33,496 nt of DNA, from positions 1-33,496 of the forward strand of contig CAWUJM010000018.1 in the NCBI GenBank assembly GCA_963922685.1. The letters run 5' to 3'. The DNA comes from JAHDBG01 sp963922685 (lineage in GTDB: Bacteria; Pseudomonadota; Gammaproteobacteria; Chromatiales; Chromatiaceae). How positions within the stretch are numbered: the first letter of the stretch is position 1; the number at the start of each line of letters is the position of its first letter. Position numbers and translations under genes: made by a program. The notes under the pieces were generated by a model. The model had not been told where the DNA came from. It worked only from the letters and a program-made list of their open reading frames with translations, and ran no database searches. Of the stretch, positions 22,119 to 31,046 are shown in pieces.

Positions 22119-23540
22119 CTATGATTCAGTGGGGAGACGGACATAAAACCTGGCAACGATCCGGCCCTGCGCAGTCTGCGCAACCACCGGATAGAGCTGC
22201 CCCTGACCCCGCACTGAATATCCGATCTGCAACCGATCGCGACCTGTGATCTTATAATTGCGATCATCGCCCCGATTGTATACACCAGATGGCACCCACC
22301 CCTTGAAATTAATCTTAGCCACCGGCTCCTGCTGTCCCAGACAGACACGTATCCTGATCTGATCTGTCCGGGCCAGCTGCAAAGTCTGATTATGTGAGAC
22401 AATCATCGGTTGGCCATTTTTTTCGACAATACAATAAGGTGGCCTGAGTTGCGTCCGGTTCACCCGGAGTTGTATCCTGCCAACCAGATGCCGATCATGC
22501 CGCAACACCAGCTCAGCGTTGCGGCGTACCACTATCCGGCGTCCCTGATCCTGTAACCCGCCGTATTGCAGGATATCAGCCGTATAACCGCGCCGGTGAT
22601 TACCCTGCACCTGCTGTACAACAACCGACGCACCGGGTGGCATCAGCAACTGGTCGCCATCCCGTACCCAGTGTTCCACACCGGCTACTGAAACGCGCGC
22701 CATAGCCCATTCCGGCGCTACCGCCAGGTTGGTCGGCAATTGCAGCAACATGTCCAGGTGCTGCATAAACGCATTGATTACCAGCTGGTGAGTCCGGATC
22801 TTGATGCTCAGATCGGGCAGATCTTTGGATGCCTCAACACCAAATGCCGGTATACAATGTGTTCGCAGGGCATAATAAGTTGCAGTTTTACGCATCGCAC
22901 TGTGCAACGTATCCGGCTGTTCGGTGCGGGTATTGAAATAGTGCAGATGATGGGCCGGTTCAGCAATCTGATCATTCACCTGTTGCAGAATCTGCCGCCC
23001 GATCCTGCCCAGAGCCAGACGGGTGCCATCCGCACAGGTATAAGCCTCAGCATCCACGATCAGAGATTGTCCATAACGACCCGGATTACGTTGTGCATCC
23101 ACGTAGGTCGGTCGATGATAACCCCACCCTTCATGCAGGTTCAGCAGGATATCCGCCTCAGCCATCAGGTCTTTTATTTTTTTGACGACTGACAGCATCG
23201 GACCTGACTGCGGCCGATCATGAAACTGCCGGTTCATGTCGCCATCCGGTCCACGCTGCCCCAGAATGACCGCCTTTAAATTTGCTCTGGGCACAATTAT
23301 AAGCTGACCACGGCGTAATCCGACATCCACATACCGGTCCGCAGCCAGATAGCCTCCCGGCTCATCACCCTGAATACCCCCGATGATCAGTAACGTTCTG
23401 CCCGGCAGATCGCCCTGAATACGATACACATCCAGCCTGTAGTCAGTATCAGCAAAATAGGTATGGTGACGGGTGGTTTCTGCTACTACGGACAGATTGA
23501 GCAGAGCAATGATGATTCCGACCAGGCCGGACGGCCTCAT
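22119..23540 (-). CDS. M99-family peptidoglycan carboxypeptidase, Csd4/Pgp1-like
   Basis: 473 residues with an N-terminal signal sequence (about 1-20). The zinc-carboxypeptidase domain has GGIQGDEPGG with Gln57 and Glu60, and LLNLHEGWG with His136. A Gln in place of the first His is the hallmark of Helicobacter Csd4, which trims uncrosslinked muramyl tripeptides. DGDMNRQF near 99-106 fits the substrate-binding Asn-Arg. Two further beta-rich domains follow (about 270-473), also as in Csd4. Its ATG overlaps the stop of the upstream YkuD-domain gene by 4 bp. The name is given by motif and architecture, and the effect on cell shape is inferred. Confidence 0.83.
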   Translation of the reverse strand: MRPSGLVGIIIALLNLSVVAETTRHHTYFADTDYRLDVYRIQGDLPGRTLLIIGGIQGDEPGGYLAADRYVDVGLRRGQLIIVPRANLKAVILGQRGPDGDMNRQFHDRPQSGPMLSVVKKIKDLMAEADILLNLHEGWGYHRPTYVDAQRNPGRYGQSLIVDAEAYTCADGTRLALGRIGRQILQQVNDQIAEPAHHLHYFNTRTEQPDTLHSAMRKTATYYALRTHCIPAFGVEASKDLPDLSIKIRTHQLVINAFMQHLDMLLQLPTNLAVAPEWAMARVSVAGVEHWVRDGDQLLMPPGASVVVQQVQGNHRRGYTADILQYGGLQDQGRRIVVRRNAELVLRHDRHLVGRIQLRVNRTQLRPPYCIVEKNGQPMIVSHNQTLQLARTDQIRIRVCLGQQEPVAKINFKGWVPSGVYNRGDDRNYKITGRDRLQIGYSVRGQGQLYPVVAQTAQGRIVARFYVRLPTES

Positions 23541-24790
23541 AAAGCTGTCCAGGTTTCTTTCTCAATCACCAGTTCATCCAGACATCCGTTCACAATCAGC
23601 GTCTTTCTACCCCGATCCCGGTATACCCGACTGGTATAGGTCTGGTTAAACTGCAACTGATATCGATTGCCCCGCAGTGGCGTGACCTGTACCTGTTCAA
23701 TATGAATCTGCTGCTCCGGGCGCTGATGGAAAATGCGCGCCTTGTAGGCCTGATAACGGGTCAGATCGCGCCCTCTGGCGTCTGTAAACCGCGGACTGTA
23801 ATGGCGGATATAATTCTGTATATCGTTATCATTCCAGCTTTGCAGCCAGGCACTGATAAAATCACTGAGTCGTGTCTCATCCACAGGGATGACGGGTAAT
23901 GGACTGAAGCGTTCAGTCACCAGTTTCAACTGCCCGTCCTGTGCCTTGAAGTACAGTTGTTTGGTGCCCCTTGTATAGATGTTATCCGCACAGTACGACT
24001 GGGTATACTGATACATGACCTGACCTGCGTCTTCCCGCAGAATCTGCACATCCTGTGCATTGATCGCCCGTTGCGGCACTGCCTGATGTATCCATTGTTT
24101 ACGCTCCAGCCAGGCTGAACGATCTTTGCCACCCGCCTGAAATTCAGAGTGCAGCAGGCGGTTTAATGCCGCAGAATCACCTGTTTTCCAGGCAGCAAGA
24201 TAGTCATCCAGCAACTGCAGAAGCCGTGCACGTTCCCTGGCGTAAGATGTAATAGTCAGATCGTCTGTCTGCGAAGCCAGCACAACCAGGGTGTTTTCTG
24301 CCAGAACATCCTGCAATCCGGTGATATCCGGGTTAGTGAAGGCGACACAGCCACGGGTTACAACCTTTTCCTGATCGGCATCATCCCGTCCATGTAACCA
24401 GATACCACTCCCGGCCCGGCCCTCTATCCGGTCAACCGGGTTCGGATAGTTCAGCGGGAAGGCACCCGCACCATAACGCGCATCCAGTTCAGCACCTGAC
24501 AGAAAACGGGTCACCTGATACACCCCTTCCGGTGTTTTTTTGTCACCTGCAACCACTTTCGGTCCGTCATTCTCACCAAACAATAAGTCGTTATAAGTTC
24601 TGACAATGACCGGCTGGTCGTTCTGTATCTCAATCAGGCGTGCCTGACGGACCGCCTTATCCACCAGCAATACATGCGCCTGTTCCACTCCACGACTGAA
24701 CACATGTCCCGGCAGGGTTTGTGCCAGTACGGCGGCACAGCTCAGACTGCTGAGCCAGACGGCCAGGATACGGGATTTCAGTTGTAACAT
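23537..24790 (-). CDS. YkuD-domain L,D-carboxypeptidase with NTF2-like domain, Csd6/Pgp2-like
   Basis: 417 residues. A signal sequence (about 1-23) is followed by a YkuD catalytic domain (about 35-175) with SGIWLHGRDD (His133) and TRGCVAFTN (catalytic Cys148). Two NTF2-like segments come next (LLDDYLAAWKTGDSAALNRLL near 190-210 and FISAWLQSWNDNDIQNYIRHY near 310-335). In Helicobacter Csd6 and Campylobacter Pgp2 this architecture trims tetrapeptides to tripeptides. It lies 45 bp behind bioD with GAGG before its ATG and is coupled to the M99-like gene. An ordinary L,D-transpeptidase activity is the alternative. Confidence 0.83.
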   Translation of the reverse strand: MLQLKSRILAVWLSSLSCAAVLAQTLPGHVFSRGVEQAHVLLVDKAVRQARLIEIQNDQPVIVRTYNDLLFGENDGPKVVAGDKKTPEGVYQVTRFLSGAELDARYGAGAFPLNYPNPVDRIEGRAGSGIWLHGRDDADQEKVVTRGCVAFTNPDITGLQDVLAENTLVVLASQTDDLTITSYARERARLLQLLDDYLAAWKTGDSAALNRLLHSEFQAGGKDRSAWLERKQWIHQAVPQRAINAQDVQILREDAGQVMYQYTQSYCADNIYTRGTKQLYFKAQDGQLKLVTERFSPLPVIPVDETRLSDFISAWLQSWNDNDIQNYIRHYSPRFTDARGRDLTRYQAYKARIFHQRPEQQIHIEQVQVTPLRGNRYQLQFNQTYTSRVYRDRGRKTLIVNGCLDELVIEKETWTAL

Positions 24791-24835
24791 ATCAGATGAT
24801 CCTCTGCGGAATCAGGTGAAGCGCTAAACAGCCGA

Positions 24836-25570
24836 TCAATGTGGAATCAGCCAGTCAAAAATCTGCTGTTGTGCCGGGGAAGCACCGTGTGCCAGGCAAC
24901 CCCGGTAATCCAGTGGCAGATCGGCTTGTAATCTGGTGAGGTTGTCTGCCCGGTAAGGCATGGTCGCATCAATCTGTGACGCCATCCAGCCGAGTGTCGG
25001 GACACCTGACTGCCGGATTGCGCGTGCGCTCAGTTGTGCATGATTCAGACATCCCAGACGCAATCCTACCACTAACAACACAGGCAGGCCTACTGCAATC
25101 GCCAGATCCGCAATAGTCAGTTGTTCGCCCAGCGGACACAACCAGCCACCGGCACCTTCCACCACCAGCCAGTCAGCCTGCGCGGCTAAGGTATGCACTG
25201 CATCCACCAGTGACATCAACTCAACCTGAACACCGATCTGACGTGCGGCAATATGCGGTGAAACCGCCTCGGGAAAACAATACGGATTGACCTGGTCATA
25301 TACCCAGCCCCCGCCGGCAGCAGCAATCAGGCGTTGGGCATCCGCATTCCGCCAGCCTTCCTGTTGCCGGGTTGCACCTGCAGCCACTGGCTTAAAAGGG
25401 GCAACCCGCAAACCGGCAGCACGTAACGCACGGATCAGAGCACAGGCAAGTTCGGTCTTACCACAGCCGGTATCTGTGCCAGTAATGAAGATACCCGGTA
25501 TCGGGAAACACAGCTCAGCCTGGTCAGATACCACATCACCGACCGGTGCCGCACCAGAATCTTCAGCCAT
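24836..25570 (-). CDS. bioD: Dethiobiotin synthetase
   Basis: 244 residues. BioD is the ATP-dependent ligase that closes the ureido ring of dethiobiotin, the last step but one in biotin synthesis. The P-loop is ITGTDTGCGKTELA (about 29-42). FKPVAAGA carries the conserved Lys. VVEGAGGWLCPL and the GLRLGCLNHAQLSARAI block complete the family pattern. The first 20 or so residues precede the normal start of the domain, so a shorter start is possible. No other bio gene is nearby. It is followed at 45 bp by the peptidoglycan-trimming pair, probably just read through. Confidence 0.94.
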   Translation of the reverse strand: MAEDSGAAPVGDVVSDQAELCFPIPGIFITGTDTGCGKTELACALIRALRAAGLRVAPFKPVAAGATRQQEGWRNADAQRLIAAAGGGWVYDQVNPYCFPEAVSPHIAARQIGVQVELMSLVDAVHTLAAQADWLVVEGAGGWLCPLGEQLTIADLAIAVGLPVLLVVGLRLGCLNHAQLSARAIRQSGVPTLGWMASQIDATMPYRADNLTRLQADLPLDYRGCLAHGASPAQQQIFDWLIPH

Positions 25571-25673
25571 AACAGAACTGCTGCATCATTATCCTATGAT
25601 CTTTCCACTGGTTGTCATACTTTTTACCGCTTTTTCTGTGTGATGTGGACTGATACGCTGCAACCATGATACC

Positions 25674-25890
25674 GGGGTGCAATTCAAACTGATGTGGTGA
25701 TCTCAGGGCCAGCGTTATCCGGTCACGGTTCTCCGAGGGCGTCTGCGGCCCGGATGGCCGCAGCGGAGCCCCCACGGATGAGTTTATGGCGTACCTCGGA
25801 GAGCAGACCCGGGAATGCTGACACTGAAGTTGACACCATCAGGTTTAATAGCTTCAGCGCACCAGTCCACATCAGTTTGAATCGCACCCC
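25674..25890. mobile_element. Family P element, copy 4, with clear terminal inverted repeats
   Basis: 217 bp. The ends are 24-bp inverted repeats with 23 matches: GGGGTGCAATTCAAACTGAT (25674-25693, continuing GTGG) and the complementary CCACATCAGTTTGAATCGCA (25867-25886, continuing CCCC). ATAC lies beside both ends and may be a short target duplication. The inner arms are chimeric: the left arm resembles copies 2 and 5 (TTATCCGGTCACGG) and the right arm resembles copy 3 (GAGAGCAGACCCGGG). It is non-coding and sits just upstream of the tRNA-Thr promoter. Confidence 0.85.
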
Positions 25891-25907
25891 ATACATACCG
25901 GATTGTT

Positions 25908-25936
25908 TTGCGGATCCGGTACAGCTTCTCTATAAT
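25908..25936 (+). promoter_or_regulatory. Candidate tRNA-Thr promoter
   Basis: A perfect TATAAT at 25931-25936, with TTGCGG (3/6) at 25908-25913 and a 17-bp spacer. It starts about 15 bases before the mature 5' end of the tRNA. Confidence 0.55.
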
Positions 25937-25951
25937 CTTCGGCCAGTTACA

Positions 25952-26027
<76 letters not shown>

Positions 26028-26104
26028 GAACACCTCCACGACAATCCGGATTCCGGGTTGGTGGGAAGACGGGATTCACAACAAGCTGACGCAGACGCTG
26101 AAAC

Positions 26105-26701
26105 TCAGGCACACCGCTGATCATCCTGGCTGATCCGGCTCGCTACCGGGCCTGTCTGGTCACGATATTTTGCGTCTTTACGTTTATCATATGGCCTCAG
26201 TGCCGGTCCGCTCAGGGTCTCAAAACTGATGGCACCGATCACCATCCCGGATCGGAGTGCGAGCGGCATTTTGCCCGAATTATAAAACTCCAGCACGATG
26301 TTGCCCTGCCAGCCGGGATCTATCCGGTGCGCTGTCACATGCACCATCAGGCCAAGACGCGCCAGGCTGGAACGTCCGTCCAGCCAGCCCACCAGATCGT
26401 CCGGTAACGTCACAACCTCATGAGTGATCCCGAGCACCAGCTCACCGGGATGCAGGACAAATTTATCGTCCGCATCCAGTACAATTTCGTTGTGCATCAC
26501 CTGACTGACTTCAGCCTCTATCGCCTCACGCGTCCCGGACAGGTCAATGTATGGGGTATGATGCGAACAGAACACCCGGAACCGGTTGCCCAGACGCAGA
26601 TCAACACTGAGACCACTGATCGCTTCATCCACCGGACGTGGCATAATACCTATCCGGCCTGTGTTCAGGGCCGCAAGGATGTGTTGATCACATAATCTCA
26701 T
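26105..26701 (-). CDS. dcd: dCTP deaminase
   Basis: 198 residues. Dcd turns dCTP into dUTP, the main route to thymidylate in gammaproteobacteria. It is highly similar to E. coli Dcd along its length: MRLCDQHI start, GLSVDLRLGNRFR, LHPGELVLGITHE and DGRSSLARLGLMVHVTAHRI. The catalytic Glu lies in NIVLEFYNSGKMPLAL. The start matches the family exactly, yet no ribosome site is visible and only 17 bp separate it from the divergent fpr start. A leaderless transcript, or promoters inside fpr, are therefore likely. Confidence 0.97.
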   Translation of the reverse strand: MRLCDQHILAALNTGRIGIMPRPVDEAISGLSVDLRLGNRFRVFCSHHTPYIDLSGTREAIEAEVSQVMHNEIVLDADDKFVLHPGELVLGITHEVVTLPDDLVGWLDGRSSLARLGLMVHVTAHRIDPGWQGNIVLEFYNSGKMPLALRSGMVIGAISFETLSGPALRPYDKRKDAKYRDQTGPVASRISQDDQRCA

Positions 26702-26718
26702 GGTATAAGGACTAGCTT

Positions 26719-27459
26719 ATGGCAGCCTGGCTGGAAGGTCGTATTGTTGAGCGCACGGTATGGACTGACACCCATTTCTCTCTGCGGATTGCGTGCACCC
26801 GCCCGGACTTTGTCGCCGGACAATTTATCCGTGTGGCTCTGGACATTGACGGCGAACGGGTTGCCCGCCCCTATTCCTGCGTCAATTCACCCGATACGGA
26901 TGGTTTTGAAATCTTTTTTAATATTGTCCCCTCAGGGCCACTGAGCAAACCTTTATCAACCCTGCAGGTCGGTGACACCCTGTGGCTCAGTGATCGTTGT
27001 AATGGCCTGCTCACACTGCACGAAGTACCGGATACTGCCCGCGACCTGTGGCTGGTTGCGACCGGTACTGGCGTTGGCCCCTTTTTATCTATTCTGCATA
27101 CCACCGCAACCTGGCAGCGTTTTGATCAGGTTATCCTCGCATACGGGGTGCGTGAAGCCTCTCAGCTTGCCTATTCTGCGCTGATTGATCAGTTATGCCA
27201 GCGTCATACCAATCTGCATTTTATTCCGTGCGTCACTCAACAGACTCCGGATTCAGCCTATGCCGGGCGTGTCACCCAAGCCCTCGCGGACGGCCAGCTG
27301 GAGGCCCGGGCTGGTACCTCAATCGGCAACACCAGTCACTTTATGCTGTGCGGCAATACTGCGATGATCCGGGATATGACCACTGCACTGAAGCAACGCG
27401 GCCTGAAAAAACATCTGCGGCGTGACCCGGGGCATATCAGCAGCGAAAAATACCATTAA
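26719..27459 (+). CDS. fpr: Ferredoxin/flavodoxin-NADP(+) reductase
   Basis: 246 residues. Fpr passes electrons between NADPH and ferredoxin or flavodoxin. The FAD-binding RPYSCVNSP is at about 50-58. The NADP-binding domain opens with VATGTGVGPFLSIL. Further on, MLCGNTAMIRDM precedes the C-terminal LRRDPGHISSEKYH, the bacterial subclass II ending where the last aromatic residue stacks on FAD. An AAGGA ribosome site precedes the ATG. It is divergent from dcd and convergent with sspB across a family P palindrome. Confidence 0.95.
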   Translation: MAAWLEGRIVERTVWTDTHFSLRIACTRPDFVAGQFIRVALDIDGERVARPYSCVNSPDTDGFEIFFNIVPSGPLSKPLSTLQVGDTLWLSDRCNGLLTLHEVPDTARDLWLVATGTGVGPFLSILHTTATWQRFDQVILAYGVREASQLAYSALIDQLCQRHTNLHFIPCVTQQTPDSAYAGRVTQALADGQLEARAGTSIGNTSHFMLCGNTAMIRDMTTALKQRGLKKHLRRDPGHISSEKYH

Positions 27460-27492
27460 AAACCTGTTGAGATCCGGTAAACACGTATCATT

Positions 27493-27617
27493 CTGGTACC
27501 GGCGTTGTCCGGTCATGGCTCTCCGGGGTACGCCATACACCCATTCGTGGGGGCTCGGCTGCGGCCATCCGGGCCGCAGACGCCCCCCGGAGAGCCATGA
27601 CCGGATAACGCCTTCAG
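27493..27617. mobile_element. Family P palindromic element, copy 5 (possible bidirectional terminator)
   Basis: A 26-bp inverted repeat (27503-27528 with 27585-27610, 25 matches) has arms containing CCGGTCATGGCTCTCCGGGG. It surrounds an inner stem CTGCGGCC/GGCCGCAG (27558-27578). The terminal CACATCAG-type repeats are not seen, so this is a core-only copy. It lies exactly between the converging fpr and sspB genes, where so strong a hairpin could stop or stabilise both transcripts. Confidence 0.8.
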
Positions 27618-27621
27618 TGGG

Positions 27622-28047
27622 CTATTTCACGACCTTCAGGGTCGCCCACCGCCCGGTCTTTTTCGGCACCCGGCCCGGTGTTTTCTGCTGTGGCGGCGGC
27701 GCATCATCTTCCGGTTCCTCCGGCTGGAAAAACATGCCATTGCCGCTTTCGCGCGAAACTAATCCCAGCACCGCGCCAATCGGTACATAAATCAACACCG
27801 GCTGACCGCTGAAACGTGCGCTGAATGAAATCGCATCGTTCGCCAGATCTAAATCACGCACGGCGGTCGGACCGATATTCAGTACGATCTGGCCATTGTT
27901 CACCAGATGCTGCGGAACCTGTACATCCGCATACTCTGCATTCACAATCAGATGCGGTGTCTGAGCATTATCAGTCAGCCATTCATAAATCGCGCGCACC
28001 AGATAAGGACGATTAGGCGGCAGCTTGATGGTACCTGCACTCTGCAT
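27622..28047 (-). CDS. sspB: ClpXP adaptor SspB
   Basis: 141 residues from ATG 28047, one base after the dapB stop. Upstream in-frame Met at 28080 lies inside dapB. SspB binds the ssrA tag and delivers tagged proteins to ClpXP. The folded domain opens with PPNRPYLVRAIYEWLTDN and includes HLIVNAEYADVQVPQHLV and NIGPTAVRDL. An acidic Pro-rich linker (EEPEDDAPPP) precedes the C-terminal ClpX-binding tail ending LKVVK. In E. coli it follows sspA. Here it closes the ilvA-to-dapB run, and no sspA is in the window. Confidence 0.94.
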   Translation of the reverse strand: MQSAGTIKLPPNRPYLVRAIYEWLTDNAQTPHLIVNAEYADVQVPQHLVNNGQIVLNIGPTAVRDLDLANDAISFSARFSGQPVLIYVPIGAVLGLVSRESGNGMFFQPEEPEDDAPPPQQKTPGRVPKKTGRWATLKVVK

Positions 28048-28048
28048 C

Positions 28049-28849
28049 TCAACGTAGCCCCAGAACATCCTGCATATCAAATAACCCGGCCGGCTGATCC
28101 GCTAACCAGACAGCTGCCCTGACCGCGCCCCGTGCAAACGCCATCCGGCCTGAGGCCTTGTGGCTGATTTCAATCCGCTCGCCAGTACCGGCAAACCAGA
28201 CGCTGTGCTCACCCACCACATCTCCGGCACGCATGGTGGCAAACCCGATCGTCTGCTGCTCACGTGCACCAGTCTGTCCCTCCCGGCCAAACACAGCCAC
28301 CTCTGCCAGATTCCGCCCGGTCGCATCCGCGATAACTTCTCCCATCCGTAGTGCCGTGCCGGAAGGTGCATCTTTTTTATGCCGGTGGTGGGCCTCAAAT
28401 ATCTCCACATCCACGGTCTCACCCAATACCCGGGCAGTCGTATCCAGCAGGTTAAAACACAGGTTGACCCCAATACTCATATTCGGTGATAACACAACTG
28501 GCATATCTGCTGTTGCGGCTGCAATGATCTCCGTCTGACCGGTAGCAAACCCGGTCGTACCGATCACAACCGGTTTCGCGTATTGCCTGCACACAGCCAG
28601 CTGGTGCAGTGTCGCTGCCGGGGTCGTAAAATCAATCAGCACGTCAAACTGGTCCGCAACACACGCCAGATCCGCGCTGACAGGCACACCCAGATGCCCT
28701 ACACCCGCCAGCTCACCAGCATCCACACCGACAAAATCAGAGTCCGGACGCACCGTCGCTACCGTCAACCGGGTATCCTCCCCTGCCACAACGGCCTGCA
28801 CCAGTGCCCGCCCCATCCTGCCGGTCACACCAGCAACTGCAATCCGCAT
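28049..28849 (-). CDS. dapB: 4-hydroxy-tetrahydrodipicolinate reductase
   Basis: 266 residues. DapB is an NAD(P)H-dependent reductase of the lysine/diaminopimelate pathway. The nucleotide-binding start is MRIAVAGVTGRMGRALV. VLIDFTTPAAT and VVIGTTGF follow. The catalytic EAHHRHKKDAPSGTAL (His-His-x-His, Lys) is complete. The ATG lies 25 bp inside the 3' end of hisS, so translation is probably coupled. One base separates it from sspB. Confidence 0.97.
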   Translation of the reverse strand: MRIAVAGVTGRMGRALVQAVVAGEDTRLTVATVRPDSDFVGVDAGELAGVGHLGVPVSADLACVADQFDVLIDFTTPAATLHQLAVCRQYAKPVVIGTTGFATGQTEIIAAATADMPVVLSPNMSIGVNLCFNLLDTTARVLGETVDVEIFEAHHRHKKDAPSGTALRMGEVIADATGRNLAEVAVFGREGQTGAREQQTIGFATMRAGDVVGEHSVWFAGTGERIEISHKASGRMAFARGAVRAAVWLADQPAGLFDMQDVLGLR

Positions 28850-30147
28850 CGTCTTATCCCGGAATCATTTTTTTCAGATAAATCCGGTACAGCATCCCGG
28901 ATAATATCCGCCAGCTGATCCTGTGCGACTGTCACCTGCGCCCGTTCTTCGCGCAGATATTTTATTGTGATCGTCCCGGCGGCCAGTTCGTCTGAACCCA
29001 GAATGCAGGCCAGTGACGCACCGCTGCGATCTGCCTGCCTGAACTGCGATTTCACGCTACCCACCAGGGTTTGCAATCGCATCTGCGGCAATGCCGCACG
29101 TAATCGCTCGCTGAGTGCCAGTCCCGCAGTTTCGGCTTCTGTGCCCAGCATCAGCAGACAGACATGCAATCCGGGCGATTGTATCGTAACACCCTGTGCT
29201 GCCTGCACTGCCAGAAGGCGTTCCACGCCAATCGCAAAACCGATGCCCGGTATGTCTCGTCCGCCCAGCTGACGTGCCAGTCCATCATACCGTCCTCCCG
29301 CACACACGGTGCCCTGCGTACCCAGCATGTCTGTGGTCCACTCAAACACGGTACGCGTGTAATAGTCCAGGCCGCGCACTAAACGCGGATTCAGCACATA
29401 AGTGACACCAGCCGCATCCAGCATCGCCTGTAACTGTGCAAAATGTACCTGCGATACCTCGCCAAGATAATCTGTCAGTACCGGTGCCGCTGCAATCAAG
29501 TCCGCCAGTGCCGGGTTTTTGCTGTCCAGTATCCGCAACGGATTGGTCTGCAGTCGGCGCTGACTATCGGCATCCAGCTGCTCAGCGTGCTGTGTCAGAT
29601 ACGCCACCAGTTGTTCGCGATACCGGGCCCGTTCCGGCGGTGTCCCCAGGGTATTTAACTGCAATGTCAGCCCGCGAATCCGCAAACGACGCCACAAGTG
29701 CGCACTGAGCAGGATCAGTTCGGCATCTATCGCCGGTCCGGGCAGGCCATACGCTTCGACTCCGATCTGCTGAAACTGACGATAGCGGCCCTGCTGCGGG
29801 CGTTCATGCCGGAACATCGGCCCCTGATACCACAATCGTTGTGCCTGATTATGCGCTGATCCGTGCTGCAATACCGCACGCAGGCAACTGGCGGTACCTT
29901 CCGGTCGCAAGGTGAGTCGATCACCATTACGATCCATGAAGGTATACATTTCTTTTTCGACAATGTCCGTCGCCGCACCGATGGAACGCTCAAATAATGT
30001 GGTCGATTCAACGATCGGCAAACGGATTTCAGCATAACCATACGCCTGCACTAACTGGCGTACTGCGGCTTCCAGCTGCTGCCAGGCTGGTGTCTGTGCG
30101 GGTAACACGTCGTGCATCCCGCGAATGGCCTGTAATGGTTTTGCCAT
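28825..30147 (-). CDS. hisS: Histidyl-tRNA synthetase
   Basis: 440 residues, class II synthetase. Motif 2 is GPMFRHERPQQGRYRQFQQIGVEAYG. The histidine-specific loop is LVRGLDYYTRTVFEW, followed by GGRYDGLARQLGG and motif 3 GIGFAIGVERL. The C-terminal anticodon-binding domain ends with LRAALPQMRLQTLV and KYLREERAQVTVAQDQLADIIRDAV. A further 20 or so residues (ending CGLQLLV) read into dapB in another frame, longer than usual and possibly the result of a lost stop. It starts 3 bp behind cysM. Confidence 0.96.
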   Translation of the reverse strand: MAKPLQAIRGMHDVLPAQTPAWQQLEAAVRQLVQAYGYAEIRLPIVESTTLFERSIGAATDIVEKEMYTFMDRNGDRLTLRPEGTASCLRAVLQHGSAHNQAQRLWYQGPMFRHERPQQGRYRQFQQIGVEAYGLPGPAIDAELILLSAHLWRRLRIRGLTLQLNTLGTPPERARYREQLVAYLTQHAEQLDADSQRRLQTNPLRILDSKNPALADLIAAAPVLTDYLGEVSQVHFAQLQAMLDAAGVTYVLNPRLVRGLDYYTRTVFEWTTDMLGTQGTVCAGGRYDGLARQLGGRDIPGIGFAIGVERLLAVQAAQGVTIQSPGLHVCLLMLGTEAETAGLALSERLRAALPQMRLQTLVGSVKSQFRQADRSGASLACILGSDELAAGTITIKYLREERAQVTVAQDQLADIIRDAVPDLSEKNDSGIRRCGLQLLV

Positions 30148-30150
30148 AAA

Positions 30151-31041
30151 TCAGAGTATAAACAAGGGTGTGGAAAGATACCGGTCACCGCGATCACACA
30201 CGATGGCAACAATCACGGCATCATCCACCGCCTGCGCAATCTGCAGGGCAATCGCGACACTGCCGCCGGAAGATGTTCCGGCAAAGATACCTTCCCGGGT
30301 CGCCAGCTGGCGGGCGGTGTGCTCTGCCAGTGCCTGGCTGACCGGCAGTTCCTGATCAATATGCTGATCATCATAAATACCCGGCAGATACGCTTCCGGC
30401 CATTTTCGGATCCCCGGAATACAGGCCCCTTCTGCCGGTTGTACGCCAATGATCTGCACTGCAGGATTCTGTGCCTTGAGGTACCGGCTGACGCCCACTA
30501 TCGTGCCGGTGGTACCCATCGCACTGACAAAGTGTGTCACCTGTCCCTGTGTATCCTGCCAGATCTCCGGGCCTGTGGCGGCATAATGGGCGGCCGGATT
30601 ATCTGGATTGGCAAACTGATCCAGCACCTTCCCTTCACCGCGTGCCTGCATCGCCAGTGCCAGATCGCGGGCACCTTCCATTCCCTCGTCTGACGATACC
30701 AGAATCAGTTCAGCACCATATGCCTGCATCGCTGCCCGTCGTTCCACACTCAGGTTATCCGGCATGATCAGCACCATGCGATAACCCTGAATCGCCGCAA
30801 CCATTGCCAGTGCGATGCCGGTATTACCACTGGTCGCCTCAATCAGCGTGTCACCCGGCCGGATAGCACCACGTTCTGCCGCATGCTGAATCATCGACAG
30901 GGCAGCACGATCCTTCACTGAACCCGCCGGATTATTGCCCTCCAGCTTGACCAATACGACAGTACGAGGATTATCCGGCAGGCGTTGCAGACGCACCAGC
31001 GGGGTCCGACCAACAAACTGATCAATGGTTGGATAGTCCAT
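30151..31041 (-). CDS. cysM: Cysteine synthase B (O-acetylserine sulfhydrylase)
   Basis: 296 residues. This PLP enzyme makes cysteine from O-acetylserine and sulfide or thiosulfate. The PLP Lys lies in NPAGSVKDRAAL (about residue 43). The substrate loop is EATSGNTGIALA, the phosphate-binding GTTGTIVG follows, and GTSSGGSVAIAL is near the end. Length (about 300) and EGACIPGIRKWPEAYLP favour CysM over the longer CysK. It sits 5 bp from pdxJ and 3 bp from hisS, within a tight leftward operon. Confidence 0.93.
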   Translation of the reverse strand: MDYPTIDQFVGRTPLVRLQRLPDNPRTVVLVKLEGNNPAGSVKDRAALSMIQHAAERGAIRPGDTLIEATSGNTGIALAMVAAIQGYRMVLIMPDNLSVERRAAMQAYGAELILVSSDEGMEGARDLALAMQARGEGKVLDQFANPDNPAAHYAATGPEIWQDTQGQVTHFVSAMGTTGTIVGVSRYLKAQNPAVQIIGVQPAEGACIPGIRKWPEAYLPGIYDDQHIDQELPVSQALAEHTARQLATREGIFAGTSSGGSVAIALQIAQAVDDAVIVAIVCDRGDRYLSTPLFIL

Positions 31042-31046
31042 AGACC

